A program made the position numbers and the translations under genes. Of a stretch of 64,000 nt of DNA, positions 1-11,578 are shown in pieces (positions within the stretch are counted from its first letter, which is position 1; each line of letters opens with the position of its first letter). Under the pieces are notes generated by a model. It had not been told where the DNA came from. It saw only the letters and a list, made by a program, of their open reading frames with translations, and did not search any database. Where the stretch lies: NCBI GenBank assembly GCA_025210375.1, contig JAOASB010000003.1, positions 30,427 through 94,426 of the forward strand. Reading direction: 5' to 3'. The stretch comes from Maledivibacter sp. (GTDB lineage: Bacteria > Bacillota > Clostridia > Peptostreptococcales > Caminicellaceae).

Positions 1-149
1 TTTAATGTATTTTTATCAATACTTTTAAGAAGCCACTGGTATTCACTTTGACATTTGCAACTATGAACCTACAACCTAGAATTTTCAATGGTTTTATGGC
101 TTGGATTATTTTCTTGCATAATTGTATAAAGGTTGTTAAAAACATGCCA

Positions 150-178
150 TTGACTAATTGTATATTGTATACTATACT
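150..178 (+). promoter_or_regulatory. Promoter of the PFOR gene
   Basis: TTGACT (150-155) is followed after 17 nt by TATACT (173-178), a good sigma-A type promoter. It lies about 50 nt upstream of the PFOR start and predicts a short leader. No operator or riboswitch was recognised in the 228 bp before the gene. Confidence 0.6.
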
Positions 179-204
179 AAGATTGTAATGTAGATTAATC
201 ATAA

Positions 205-3771
<3,567 letters not shown>

Positions 3772-3778
3772 GATATGT

Positions 3779-3814
3779 AAAAACCGAGTAGATCTAGACT
3801 GCTCGGTTTTTTAT
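3779..3814 (+). terminator. Rho-independent terminator of PFOR
   Basis: The stem AAAACCGAG / CTCGGTTTT encloses about 14 nt and runs into a T-tract, 8 nt after the PFOR stop codon. Confidence 0.85.
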
Positions 3815-3875
3815 ATTCATTGTTTTAAGTTACTTAAGCCCATGAAACTTGGTTTTAGAGTAGTTAAAATGCACC

Positions 3876-3919
3876 CCATAGGGTAGACAATTAAAAAAAG
3901 TCTATCCTATGGTTTTTTT
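3876..3919 (+). terminator. Second, orphan terminator-like hairpin
   Basis: A 13-bp stem (CCATAGGGTAGAC with GTCTATCCTATGG, one wobble) is followed by seven T residues. It lies about 60 nt beyond the PFOR terminator with no gene between. It could be a back-up terminator or the 3' end of a small untranslated RNA; no promoter for the latter was identified. Confidence 0.6.
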
Positions 3920-3921
3920 AT

Positions 3922-3996
3922 GGGCAAACCGCATAATTACATTAAGAATGATATTTCCATATAAAACTTTGCCAAGTAAGAGTTATAAAATTTCCT
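3922..3996 (+). repeat. MITE family B, internally deleted copy (75 bp)
   Basis: Begins with a diverged GCAAACCGCATAATTAC end and finishes with GCCAAGTAAGAGTTATAAAA then TTTCCT. These match both ends and an internal part (ATTAAGAATGATATTTCCAT) of the 157-158 bp family copies at 21157, 36558 and 42943. The middle is missing. The flanking 5-bp duplication is not clean (TTTAT on the left; TTTAT two bases off on the right). Confidence 0.6.
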
Positions 3997-4078
3997 CATT
4001 TATAAAAAAGATAAAATTTAAATTATTGTTAAAATTAACAAGATACGACAAAAAATGATTTAAATCCAAAAATTGTGG

Positions 4079-4084
4079 TATAAT
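4079..4084 (+). promoter_or_regulatory. Probable -10 element of the chemoreceptor gene
   Basis: TATAAT lies 34 nt upstream of the GTG start. No convincing -35 hexamer sits at the expected distance, so the promoter type (sigma-A or alternative) is left open. Confidence 0.35.
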
Positions 4085-4117
4085 ATTGCATATGACTAAG
4101 TATAAGGGGGAGAGTTT

Positions 4118-6142
4118 GTGACTAAGAAAAAAACAAAAGGAGTTTCTTTAAGAGTAAAAATTGCTGCACTTTCTTTAATTGCCATGCTATTATCTCTTTC
4201 ACTAATAACTGCAATATCAGGATATACACTTAATGGGCATATGAAAAAACAAGTTCAAGAGGATTTGTTTATGGTTGCCAATCAGCTGGCCTATAGAATT
4301 AAGACAGATGATATAGCTATTACAAATCTTGAAACTCAGTTTGAAAATAATATTAGGTTCATCGCAAAAATGTTATCCCAAAGTGAAAATATGTCAAATG
4401 AATATCTAAAGAAAATTGGAAAAGAAGTTGGCGTTTTTGAAATAAATATTTCTAATAAAGATAGAGAAGTAATATATTCAAACATAGATAAAAATATTGG
4501 ATTGGTTTATTCAAAGGATCATAAAGCCTATCCCTTATTTACAGGATCAAATAAAGAAATAATGGAAAAAGTTCGAAAAAGTGAATCCGATGACCATTAC
4601 TATAAATATGGAGCCATTTCCATGGAAAATGGTGGAATAATCCAAATCGGGATAAGAGCAGAGGAAATAATGAAGGCTCAGGAGGTTTTTGATAAGCAAA
4701 AGCTGGTGGAGGAAGTAGGAAAAGAAGAAATAGTAATATATGCTATAGTCTTAGATAGAGATTTAAAGGCAATAGCCCATAGTAATAGAGATAAGATCGG
4801 AATACAGCTGAATGATGAAGGAAGTAAAACTGCTGCTGTGGAAGGAGAGCAATATTCTGGCAACATGTTTTATGAGGAAGCGGGTTCTGATGTCTTTGAT
4901 ATAACTGTACCTATTTTTGAGAATGAAGAACATGTAGGAGCATTAAAGGTAGGGATATCCCTTAAGGGTATAAAAGCTGGTATTAGTGATATTATCATAA
5001 GGTCAGTATTTATATTAGTTGCATTATTCATAGTTACTGGATTATTTATGATACTATTCTTAGGTGCCATGACAAAACCATTGAAAAGACTAGCTGAATA
5101 TGCAGATGTCATTTCTGAAGGGGATCTAACTCAGGAGATTAATACTAAGAAAAATGATGAAATTGGGATGCTTGCTAGGGCATTTAATAAAATGAATTTT
5201 AATATAAAGAATTTAGTTAAAGAAGCTATGAATAATTCTAATGATTTAGGTGAATCCAGTGAACAGCTTTCAGCTACTACTGAGGAAGTTTTGGCCCAGG
5301 CTGAAAATATGAGCGCTACTACTGAGGAAATCGCAGCAGGAATGGAAGAAAATAATGCTGCCCTTCAACAAGTGACCGTTTCTTTTGAAGAAATTGCTAA
5401 GGCAACAAGACAACTTGCCCATAAGGCCGATGAGGGGAATACAATAGCAAATGAAATAGGTAAAAGAGCAAATGAAATGAAGGAAAATGCCATAGAGTCC
5501 AGAAGAATAACTGATGATATGTATAAAGAAAAGTCAAACCATATCAAGAAGGCTGTAGAAAAAAGTGGGGTAGTAATAGAGATACAAAATATGTCGGATA
5601 TAATCTCACAAATATCACAGCAAATAAATCTACTAGCTTTGAATGCTGCAATAGAAGCCGCTAGTGCGGGAGAACAAGGAAGAGGTTTTGCTGTGGTAGC
5701 TGAAGAAGTCAGAAAGCTTGCTGAGGAATCCTCAAATACAGTATCCAAAATCAAACCAATTATCGATGAAGTACAAGGGGCCGTTAAGGAGCTAGCTGAA
5801 AATGCTGAAGGGATACTATATTTTATAGATGGAAAAATTGGTTCAGACTATGACTTGTTAGAAGATACTGGAAGGCAATATATGAAAGATTCAGAGGTTA
5901 TTAGTAGCTTAGTAGAAAATTTTGCTGCAACCACAGAAGAAATATCCGCTTCAATGGATGAAATAAGTAGTACTATTGAAGCTATAAATACTACCATTGA
6001 GGAATCTGCGTCTGGTTCAAATGAAATTGCCCATAATATTACTGAAATAACGGCAGCGATTCAAGAAGTAGCTAATATATCAGAAAATCAATTGGAATCA
6101 GCCAATAAAATGAATGAAATAATAAACGAATTTAAAGTATAA
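4118..6142 (+). CDS. Methyl-accepting chemotaxis protein
   Basis: Transmembrane chemoreceptor, 674 residues, signalling to the CheA/CheW array. An N-terminal membrane segment (about residues 11-31) is followed by an extracellular sensor of about 260 residues that looks Cache-like from size and position. A second membrane segment spans about 291-313, then a HAMP linker (to about 367). The long coiled-coil signalling domain contains the conserved hairpin tip [20 protein letters not shown] and [14 protein letters not shown]. The GTG start at 4118 is chosen because a strong AAGGGGGAG lies just upstream and the N-terminus is the expected positively charged stretch. It stands alone, without che genes nearby, so the ligand cannot be deduced. 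Confidence 0.93.
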   Translation: MTKKKTKGVSLRVKIAALSLIAMLLSLSLITAISGYTLNGHMKKQVQEDLFMVANQLAYRIKTDDIAITNLETQFENNIRFIAKMLSQSENMSNEYLKKIGKEVGVFEINISNKDREVIYSNIDKNIGLVYSKDHKAYPLFTGSNKEIMEKVRKSESDDHYYKYGAISMENGGIIQIGIRAEEIMKAQEVFDKQKLVEEVGKEEIVIYAIVLDRDLKAIAHSNRDKIGIQLNDEGSKTAAVEGEQYSGNMFYEEAGSDVFDITVPIFENEEHVGALKVGISLKGIKAGISDIIIRSVFILVALFIVTGLFMILFLGAMTKPLKRLAEYADVISEGDLTQEINTKKNDEIGMLARAFNKMNFNIKNLVKEAMNNSNDLGESSEQLSATTEEVLAQAENMSATTEEIAAGMEENNAALQQVTVSFEEIAKATRQLAHKADEGNTIANEIGKRANEMKENAIESRRITDDMYKEKSNHIKKAVEKSGVVIEIQNMSDIISQISQQINLLALNAAIEAASAGEQGRGFAVVAEEVRKLAEESSNTVSKIKPIIDEVQGAVKELAENAEGILYFIDGKIGSDYDLLEDTGRQYMKDSEVISSLVENFAATTEEISASMDEISSTIEAINTTIEESASGSNEIAHNITEITAAIQEVANISENQLESANKMNEIINEFKV

Positions 6143-6153
6143 GACATATTCAA

Positions 6154-6280
6154 AAAATAAACTAGTCATCTTACTCGTTCTTTTGATTCTTTTCGAGCAT
6201 ACTCACATACAGTGAGTATGCTCACGATTGAGTTCCTAGAAAATAATCAGAATTACTTTGTAACCTGACTGGTTTATTTT
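6154..6280. repeat. Imperfect palindrome with central perfect hairpin
   Basis: AAAATAAACTAGTC (6154-6167) is inverted at 6267-6280 (13 of 14 matches). Partly complementary arms surround a perfect central hairpin, GAGCATACTCAC..GTGAGTATGCTC (about 6195-6222), which has no T-tract. The segment could fold into one long hairpin of about 127 nt between the chemoreceptor and HAD genes. It may be a small repeat element or a weak bidirectional terminator. Confidence 0.5.
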
Positions 6281-6311
6281 CTTTATATGCCTAAAAAGGA
6301 AGTGGGAAATT

Positions 6312-6782
6312 ATGATAGAAGTGAACATTCCTTCCTACAAAAAAATATATATTGAAAATGTAGTTTTTGATTATAATGGAACTTTAGCTGAGGGTGGAAG
6401 GCTAATAGCTGGAATCAAAGAAAAACTAGTTGATATTTCAAGGCTGGCTAATATATATATTATTACTGCTGATACCTTTGGAACTGTTGAGGAAAACTTT
6501 AAGGATATGGATGTAGAAGTTAAGATAATATCTAGGGAAAATGGGACTGTAGATAAATTGAATTTTATAAGGGAACTAGGTTCATATAGGACAATAGCGG
6601 TAGGGAATGGGAACAATGATACATTGATGCTTAGGGAAAGCACCATAGGGATATGTGTCATAGGGGCAGAGGGTCTAGCGACTAAAGCCCTTCTTGCAAG
6701 CGATATTGTTGTAAAGGATATAAGGGATTTATTTGAAATGATAAAGGATACCAGTAGAATTATTGCAACCCTTAGAAGATAG
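6312..6782 (+). CDS. Small HAD-family hydrolase (soluble P-type ATPase-like phosphatase)
   Basis: A 156-residue cytoplasmic HAD-superfamily protein. Motif I is VFDYNGTLAEGG, with the nucleophile Asp20; the second Asp of the usual DxD is replaced by Asn (DYN), as is common in this soluble P-type ATPase-like subgroup. Motif IV is VGNGNNDTLML (about 97-107). There is no cap domain and no membrane segment, so it resembles only the phosphorylation domain of P-type ATPases. It is preceded by AGGAAGTGGG, suitable for the ATG at 6312. The substrate is unknown. It appears monocistronic between two repeat elements. Confidence 0.8.
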   Translation: MIEVNIPSYKKIYIENVVFDYNGTLAEGGRLIAGIKEKLVDISRLANIYIITADTFGTVEENFKDMDVEVKIISRENGTVDKLNFIRELGSYRTIAVGNGNNDTLMLRESTIGICVIGAEGLATKALLASDIVVKDIRDLFEMIKDTSRIIATLRR

Positions 6783-6864
6783 TCATGGGGTTATGAAAGT
6801 AATGAAAAAAGCCCTAGAAACATGGGATATTTTGCTATGTATAAATTAAGATTTACTCTAAACT

Positions 6865-7115
6865 CTATATATAGATGTGGAATTTCGAAAATTAATAAAA
6901 AGAACGTTCAATCCGACAAGAATTTAGAGAAAACTTTATCTTCAAGCTTTGAGAAAAATTCTAACGCTCCCGTGAGGCGTCCATGCCTCATGGTCGCTGA
7001 ACTGACCTCCTGTCAGTTCTACGAATTTTTCACAAATCTTTCAGATAGTTTTCTTACTAAATTCTTGAAGTCATTCTCTTTTCTTTTTATTAATTTTCTT
7101 AGTCACATATCTATA
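6865..7115. repeat. Long palindromic element (about 250 bp)
   Basis: The two halves are extended inverted repeats. CTATATATAGATGTGG and GAAAATTAATAAAAAG near the left edge recur inverted at about 7080-7115, and CAAGAATTTAG at about 6919 recurs inverted at about 7060. The arms are roughly 100 nt each. The centre (about 6965-7025) holds two small hairpins, GTGAGGCGTCCATGCCTCAT and GAACTGACCTCCTGTCAGTTC. An open reading frame crosses it (6822-7130), but its sequence is explained by the palindrome, so no protein is called. Probably a non-autonomous mobile element. Confidence 0.65.
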
Positions 7116-7218
7116 GATAATCTGAGTTAATAATTAATTTATGCATCATCGCAAAGCTTCAAATTAAGCTAATAATTTCAATGCATATATTAATTATTAA
7201 CCTGAGTTATCTATATAT
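7109..7218. repeat. Hairpin repeat family A (TATAGA ends), copy 1
   Basis: ATCTATAGATAATCTGAGTT plus AATAATTAATTTATGCAT is inverted at 7181-7218, so about 38 nt arms enclose about 35 nt. The ends and the AATTAATTTAT core match the copies at 21054, 26111 and 26213. It abuts the larger palindrome on its left and lies directly upstream of the zinc-ribbon gene. Confidence 0.6.
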
Positions 7219-7278
7219 GCCTAAAAATGATTGAAATATTTATTTATATGCTTATAATATTTATAGGGAGGTGAGATT

Positions 7279-7455
7279 ATGCCAATCTATGAATATCGAT
7301 GTGGTCAGTGCGATAGTACATTTGAGAAGCTTGTGAAGATTACCGATGATAGTATACAAGAATGTCCTAAATGCGAAAGTACAGATGTAAAAAGAGAATT
7401 TTCTACATTTGGGATAGGTGGTTGTCCTAATACCGGTGCGGGGGGACAAAAATAG
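7279..7455 (+). CDS. FmdB-family zinc-ribbon mini-protein
   Basis: A 58-residue protein starting MPIYEYRCGQCDSTFEKLVK, the hallmark of the FmdB/CxxC regulatory-type zinc ribbon. Two CxxC pairs (C8/C11 and C29/C32) would bind one zinc. The tail is glycine-rich (FGIGGCPNTGAGGQK). GGGAGGTGAG is correctly spaced before ATG 7279. The function of the family is unsettled (putative regulator). It stands alone, between a palindromic repeat and a strong downstream hairpin. Confidence 0.85.
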   Translation: MPIYEYRCGQCDSTFEKLVKITDDSIQECPKCESTDVKREFSTFGIGGCPNTGAGGQK

Positions 7456-7492
7456 TGGATAATAAAGCCATCTAGGGAAATTGTACATATTC

Positions 7493-7537
7493 ATTGCTTC
7501 TAATTAGTATATAATATATACTATAATTAGAAGCAAT
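7493..7537 (+). terminator. Strong hairpin after the zinc-ribbon gene
   Basis: ATTGCTTCTAATTA pairs perfectly with TAATTAGAAGCAAT across a self-complementary AT-rich centre (GTATATAATATATAC). There is no proper T-tract, so it may act as an mRNA-stabilising hairpin or a poor terminator. Confidence 0.45.
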
Positions 7538-7593
7538 AATTATTAGGAAGATAATTACGAGGTGTTTTATGCTGGAGTTTGTTCTTAACTAAA

Positions 7594-7712
7594 CTAATCA
7601 AATTTAATATTTGCATCAAGAGAAGCTTTCAAGAATCTGAGCCAATCAGGTCTATTTGTTGTACCCTTCTTTTGGTGGATTGAATATACAGTTTTGAACC
7701 TATTTTTAAGGA
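7594..7712 (-). pseudogene. Probable transposase C-terminal remnant
   Basis: On the minus strand this encodes KNRFKTVYSIHQKKGTTNRP followed by DWLRFLKASLDANIKFD and a stop. The composition looks protein-like and resembles the basic tail of an IS transposase, but I cannot name the family. Upstream the frame is closed by TGA, and a second frame continues for a short stretch, which suggests frameshift decay. No start, ribosome site or terminal repeats were found. Confidence 0.35.
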
Positions 7713-7774
7713 TTCAAATTGATATTCATATCGTTGTTAAGAACATAGGCTGATATATAAATTAAATTGATGAC

Positions 7775-7803
7775 AAATGCCGTGGCTTAATTCCACGGCA
7801 TTC
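7775..7803. repeat. Left 29-bp hairpin duplication flanking structured element copy 1
   Basis: AAATGCCGTGGC..CACGGCATTC contains the perfect stem AATGCCGTGG/CCACGGCATT. It recurs identically at 7955-7983 and so looks like a target-site duplication of a whole hairpin. Confidence 0.75.
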
Positions 7804-7954
7804 CAGATTGTTGGCAAAGTCAACAAGATGGCAGACTGTCTGAAAATTTGAAGTTCGAGGCGTGCTGAAACCGAGAGACCGCAGCGTATACAAACATACG
7901 TAAGGGTTCTTGGTTGAAGCAACAACGAAGAAATTCGAGTTTTCAGGCAGCCTG
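7804..7954 (+). mobile_element. Hairpin-duplicating structured element, copy 1 (151 bp)
   Basis: Runs from CAGATTG to GCAGCCTG. It opens with the hairpin TTGTTGGC-AAA-GTCAACAA. A long outer stem follows (CAGACTGTCTGAAAA with TTTTCAGGCAGCCTG), enclosing a second stem (GCTGAAACC with GGTTGAAGC) and a GTAT..ATAC hairpin. It has no coding capacity. Two close relatives occur at 30972-31124 and 57339-57489, in the opposite orientation to this one. Base changes among copies mostly preserve pairing. Likely a non-autonomous mobile element; the mobilising enzyme is not in the window. Confidence 0.75.
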
Positions 7955-7983
7955 AAATGCCGTGGCTTAATTCCACGGCATTC
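7955..7983. repeat. Right 29-bp hairpin duplication flanking structured element copy 1
   Basis: Identical over 29 bp to 7775-7803 and again containing the complete stem-loop. Confidence 0.75.
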
Positions 7984-8120
7984 TTATGTCTAATTTTATT
8001 ATGGGTGTATAATCATTATCGTCAGATTAAACCGCAATCTACCATATAATTATTGATTATTGGTAGTTATAGGAAAAAATAATTTGTATGATAAGGATTA
8101 TATATTTCAGATGTTGTGAT

Positions 8121-8165
8121 AAAGACTGTAAACAAGCCAAATGTTTGTTTGCGGTCTTTTTTTAT
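8121..8165 (+). terminator. Terminator upstream of mutS2
   Basis: AAAGACTGTAAACAA pairs with TTGTTTGCGGTCTTT (wobble/mismatch tolerated) and is followed by a T-tract. No gene immediately precedes it: 7984-8120 is empty on inspection. It may end read-through from the left or serve as a leader attenuator for mutS2. Confidence 0.6.
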
Positions 8166-8200
8166 TTATATAGAACAAAACCCTAGAGAGGAGGAATTGA

Positions 8201-8275
8201 ATGTTGCTGGTTTCTAAATACGTATATATTTTTCAAAGCATTATATCAAATTATGGAGGGATTAAGGTTGAATAA
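8201..8275 (+). CDS. Possible 24-codon leader peptide overlapping the mutS2 start
   Basis: ATG 8201 follows a near-perfect GAGGAGGAATTGA site and encodes MLLVSKYVYIFQSIISNYGG then IKVE. Its TAA (8273-8275) overlaps the TTG start of mutS2 (8268). This arrangement would permit translational coupling. It could equally be the relic of an older start; there is no independent evidence of function. Confidence 0.35.
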   Translation: MLLVSKYVYIFQSIISNYGGIKVE

Positions 8276-10229
8276 AACTACTTTAAGAATGTTGGAATAC
8301 GATAAAATAAAGGAAATACTAATAGAATATGCTGTGTCAGAAGAGGGAAGAGACTTTGTTAGGAGGCTGGAGCCATCAATAGATATAAATATTATTAGAA
8401 ATTGGCTAAATGAGACCACAGAGGCCAAAAATTTGTTGGAAAGCAATTTTCGAGTTCCTCTTCATAGTCTAACCGGTATTAATAAAACCCTAGAAAAATT
8501 AGATATCAACTATACACTAAACCCTGAGGAATTGATGCTCCTATTGGATTTTATAAAAAATTCAAAGAGAATGAAGGGTTTTATGAAATCTAAAGAGCTT
8601 ATTTCACCAAATATATGTGCCTATTCCTTGTCTATATATGATCTTGAAGATATTAGTGAAGAAATAGATAGATGTATTAGAAATGGGAGGGTAGATGATA
8701 AAGCTTCACCACAACTAGGCAAAATTAGAAAAAGAATAGGAATCCTAGAGGATAGAATCAAAGGTAAATTTCAAAGCATATTAAGTTCTCCAGCCTATAG
8801 CAAGTATATACAAGACAATCTTATCGGCTTTAAGGAAGGAAGATATGTAATACCTGTGAAAAGAGAATATAGAAAAAATATAAATGGAAAGGTCATAGAT
8901 ACATCTGGTTCTGGTTCAACGGTTTTTATTGAACCAGCGGCCGTAGGGAAAATACAAGAAGAACTAAATCTTTTAAGGATTGAAGAGCAAAATGAAGAAT
9001 ATAAGATATTATCCTATTTGACTGATATGATTAATGGATATAGTAGAGAAATAAAAATTAATCTGGAGGCTATGGCCTATTATGATTTTATATTTGCAAA
9101 GGCAAAGTATAGTAAAGCTATAGAAGGAAATACAGTTAAACTAAACATGGAAAAATATATATCCATAAGGGAAGCAAAGCATCCCTTAATCGGCAAGGAT
9201 GCTGTACCATTAGACTTTAGCATAGGGGATAAATTTAGAAGTTTGGTAATTACAGGGCCTAATACAGGGGGAAAAACCGTAGCACTAAAGACGGTAGGAC
9301 TCTTAACCATTATGGCTCAGTCCGGGATGCATATACCCATGCAAAGGGATGGAGAACTTGCAGTATTTAATGATATCCTAGTCGATATTGGCGATAATCA
9401 GAGTATAGAGCAGAGCTTAAGTACATTTTCTTCCCATATGAGCAATATAATAGGTATAGTAAAATGTGCGGATAAGGATTCATTAGTCATTTTAGATGAA
9501 TTGGGTGCGGGAACTGATCCAACTGAGGGAATGGGACTGGCAACCTCCATACTAGAGGAAATTCATAGAAAAGGGGCAACCATATTGGCTACAACCCATT
9601 ATAGCGAGATAAAGGAATTCGCAAGTAAGGAAAGGGGCTTTGAAAATGGATGTATGGGATTTGATTTAGCTACATTAAAGCCTTTATATAGATTGAAAAT
9701 AGGTGAATCTGGAGATAGTAATGGCTTTAATATAGCCCTTAGATTGGGTATGGATAAAAAGCTCATCGAAAGAGCCCATGAAATATCATATAAAGAGAGT
9801 AAAGATTATAGTGATGTTCATAAAAGGCTTAAGGAATTGAATGAGGTAGAAAATAAGGAGATAATTTACCACCATGATAAACAGCTTAATAAAGTGAAAA
9901 AAACTAAAATAGATAAGAAAAAAATAGAGAAACAAAGGATTGATAATGAATTCAGTATTGGAGATAGGGTATATATTAGCAGCTTAAATGCCTTTGGTAT
10001 AGTCCATAGATTAGAAGATAGTAAGGGGGAAATCGGGGTTATAGTGAAAAAGAAGAAGATAAGGGTAAATAAAAAGAGATTGACCTTGCATATAGAAGCG
10101 GAAAAGCTTTATCCCGATTTTGACAATTATGACATGGACATTGTCCTAGAGACAAAGGAGGATAGAAAGAAAAAGAAGCTCATGAATAGAAAATATGTAA
10201 AGGGACTTACCAGGGATATTGAAAAATAA
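8268..10229 (+). CDS. MutS2-like ATPase lacking the Smr domain
   Basis: A 653-residue MutS-family protein of the MutS2 branch, which acts in recombination control or ribosome rescue rather than mismatch repair. The N-terminus LNKTTLRMLEYDKIKEIL is typical. There is a coiled-coil/clamp region, Walker A GPNTGGKT (330-337), and Walker B LVILDELGAGTDPTE (Asp about 410). Near the C-terminus a KOW-like stretch, GDRVYISSLNAFGIVHRLED, is followed by a lysine-rich end. Canonical MutS2 is about 780 residues and ends in an Smr nuclease domain; none is present here and the reading frame ends cleanly. The TTG start at 8268 is preferred over ATG 8253 because GGAGGGATTAAGG then becomes its ribosome site. 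Confidence 0.85.
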   Translation: MNKTTLRMLEYDKIKEILIEYAVSEEGRDFVRRLEPSIDINIIRNWLNETTEAKNLLESNFRVPLHSLTGINKTLEKLDINYTLNPEELMLLLDFIKNSKRMKGFMKSKELISPNICAYSLSIYDLEDISEEIDRCIRNGRVDDKASPQLGKIRKRIGILEDRIKGKFQSILSSPAYSKYIQDNLIGFKEGRYVIPVKREYRKNINGKVIDTSGSGSTVFIEPAAVGKIQEELNLLRIEEQNEEYKILSYLTDMINGYSREIKINLEAMAYYDFIFAKAKYSKAIEGNTVKLNMEKYISIREAKHPLIGKDAVPLDFSIGDKFRSLVITGPNTGGKTVALKTVGLLTIMAQSGMHIPMQRDGELAVFNDILVDIGDNQSIEQSLSTFSSHMSNIIGIVKCADKDSLVILDELGAGTDPTEGMGLATSILEEIHRKGATILATTHYSEIKEFASKERGFENGCMGFDLATLKPLYRLKIGESGDSNGFNIALRLGMDKKLIERAHEISYKESKDYSDVHKRLKELNEVENKEIIYHHDKQLNKVKKTKIDKKKIEKQRIDNEFSIGDRVYISSLNAFGIVHRLEDSKGEIGVIVKKKKIRVNKKRLTLHIEAEKLYPDFDNYDMDIVLETKEDRKKKKLMNRKYVKGLTRDIEK

Positions 10230-10349
10230 TAGACCCATCCATCTTACTCATTTTTTCATATGCCCTATGAAAGATTCCTTGTAATAAGAAAAAATAAACT
10301 GTAAAATTTAAAGTAGTACTGAAAATTCTGATAAGGGGTAGATTAAATT

Positions 10350-11087
10350 ATGGGAAATATAAGGCTTATAATTCAATATGATGGGAGTAGATATAAAGGT
10401 TGGCAAAGACTTGGGGATGGTCAAATGACCATACAGGGAAAGCTAGAGGATGTTTTAAGTAAGATGACGGAAGAAAATGTTGAGCTTTTTGGTTCCGGTA
10501 GAACCGATGCTGGGGTCCATGCTTTAAATCAGGTGGCCAACTTCAATACAAGCTGCGAAATGACCACCAATGAAATCCTAGATTATTGTTATAGATATTT
10601 ACCCGATGATATAGTCGTAAAAAGGGTAGAAAGAGCCAGTGGGAAATTTCATGCAAGATATAATGTACGAAGAAAAAAATACCTATATAAAATATGGAAT
10701 CATAAATACCATGATCCATTTATGAGGAAGCATATAACCCATATCGAAGAAACTTTAAATATAGATAATATGAGAAAGGCCGCTTCTTATTTTATTGGAG
10801 AACATGACTTCACTAGCTTCACAACGGCCAAGTCCAAGAAAAAGTCTAGGGTGAGAAAAGTCTTTGAAGTTGATATAACTAAGGATAATAATATCATAGC
10901 AATAACGGTTCAGGGAAGTGGGTTTTTACACAATATGGTGCGAATTATGGTTGGGACTTTGATAGAAGTAGGCGTTGGAAGGATGAGGCCCGAGGAAGTA
11001 GCTAAAATATTAAATAAAAAGGACAGAAGTAAGGCAGGACCAACAGCTCCTGCACAGGGACTATTCTTATATGATGTAGAGTATTAG
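10350..11087 (+). CDS. truA: tRNA pseudouridine(38-40) synthase
   Basis: 245-residue TruA, which isomerises uridines 38-40 in the tRNA anticodon arm. It starts with the typical MGNIRLIIQYDGSRYKGWQR. The catalytic aspartate is D53 in GSGRTDAGVHAL, and the conserved FTSFTTAKS and GFLHNMVRIMVGTL blocks are present. AAGGGG lies upstream at slightly long spacing. It follows mutS2 by 120 nt with no obvious terminator between them, so co-transcription is possible. Length and motifs are normal. Confidence 0.96.
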   Translation: MGNIRLIIQYDGSRYKGWQRLGDGQMTIQGKLEDVLSKMTEENVELFGSGRTDAGVHALNQVANFNTSCEMTTNEILDYCYRYLPDDIVVKRVERASGKFHARYNVRRKKYLYKIWNHKYHDPFMRKHITHIEETLNIDNMRKAASYFIGEHDFTSFTTAKSKKKSRVRKVFEVDITKDNNIIAITVQGSGFLHNMVRIMVGTLIEVGVGRMRPEEVAKILNKKDRSKAGPTAPAQGLFLYDVEY

Positions 11088-11578
11088 ACATATTTTGGTT
11101 CAAAGTTCTAAGTGGTAAGTTCTAATATATAGATTAAAGAAAAACAATCTAAAGATTTCTATGATCTAAAGGGATATCTTAAAACTTAGGGCTTTGAATT
11201 TATAATTGTAGGGATTCCAGTCAAAACTTTAATTTATGTTCCCCATTTTATATCATATATTCAAGAAAATTGAGTTCTTCTCCATAATGTCATATCTTTA
11301 AAAATAAAATTTTTCATATCTTATCTTCCATTATCAAAATAAACGATATTTCAAATTAATCTTAAATGCTCCATATGAAAATCACTTCAAAGGTTTAAAA
11401 ATACTTTATTAAGCATATGTTACCATTAAATTACAATTCCTTTACATAAGGAATTTTTTATGATCATATTAATAAATTATTTATTAAGAGGGCCCAAAAA
11501 ATTTAATGATCTCCGTATGCTATGTAAAGTTTATTTATTATGATCCATATAACAAAAATGAAATTAGGAGGATAAAGT
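11088..11578. other. 491-bp intergenic region without a gene
   Basis: Very AT-rich with no credible reading frame. GGGATTCCAGTCAAAACTTT at about 11210 resembles the left arm of hairpin repeat family A (26111), but the right arm is not recognisable, so it may be a decayed copy. A terminator-like hairpin lies at 11435-11459. The last 100 bp should hold the promoter of the SLH gene, but no confident -35/-10 pair is seen. Confidence 0.4.
11435..11459 (+). terminator. Short terminator-like hairpin upstream of the SLH gene
   Basis: AATTCCTT pairs with AAGGAATT around a 5-nt loop and runs into six T residues. It lies about 120 nt before the SLH protein start. It could end a short RNA or attenuate the leader. 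Confidence 0.5.

Noticed and set aside
2..202. 66-codon minus-strand frame at the left edge
   Set aside because: It overlaps the PFOR promoter region, has no ribosome site and matches no family I recognise.
6822..7130. 102-codon plus-strand reading frame
   Set aside because: It runs through a long palindrome; codon use is not gene-like and no suitable ribosome site precedes it.
7737..7976. 79-codon minus-strand reading frame
   Set aside because: It lies within the 151-bp structured element and its hairpin duplication; there is no ribosome site and the residues follow from the palindromes.
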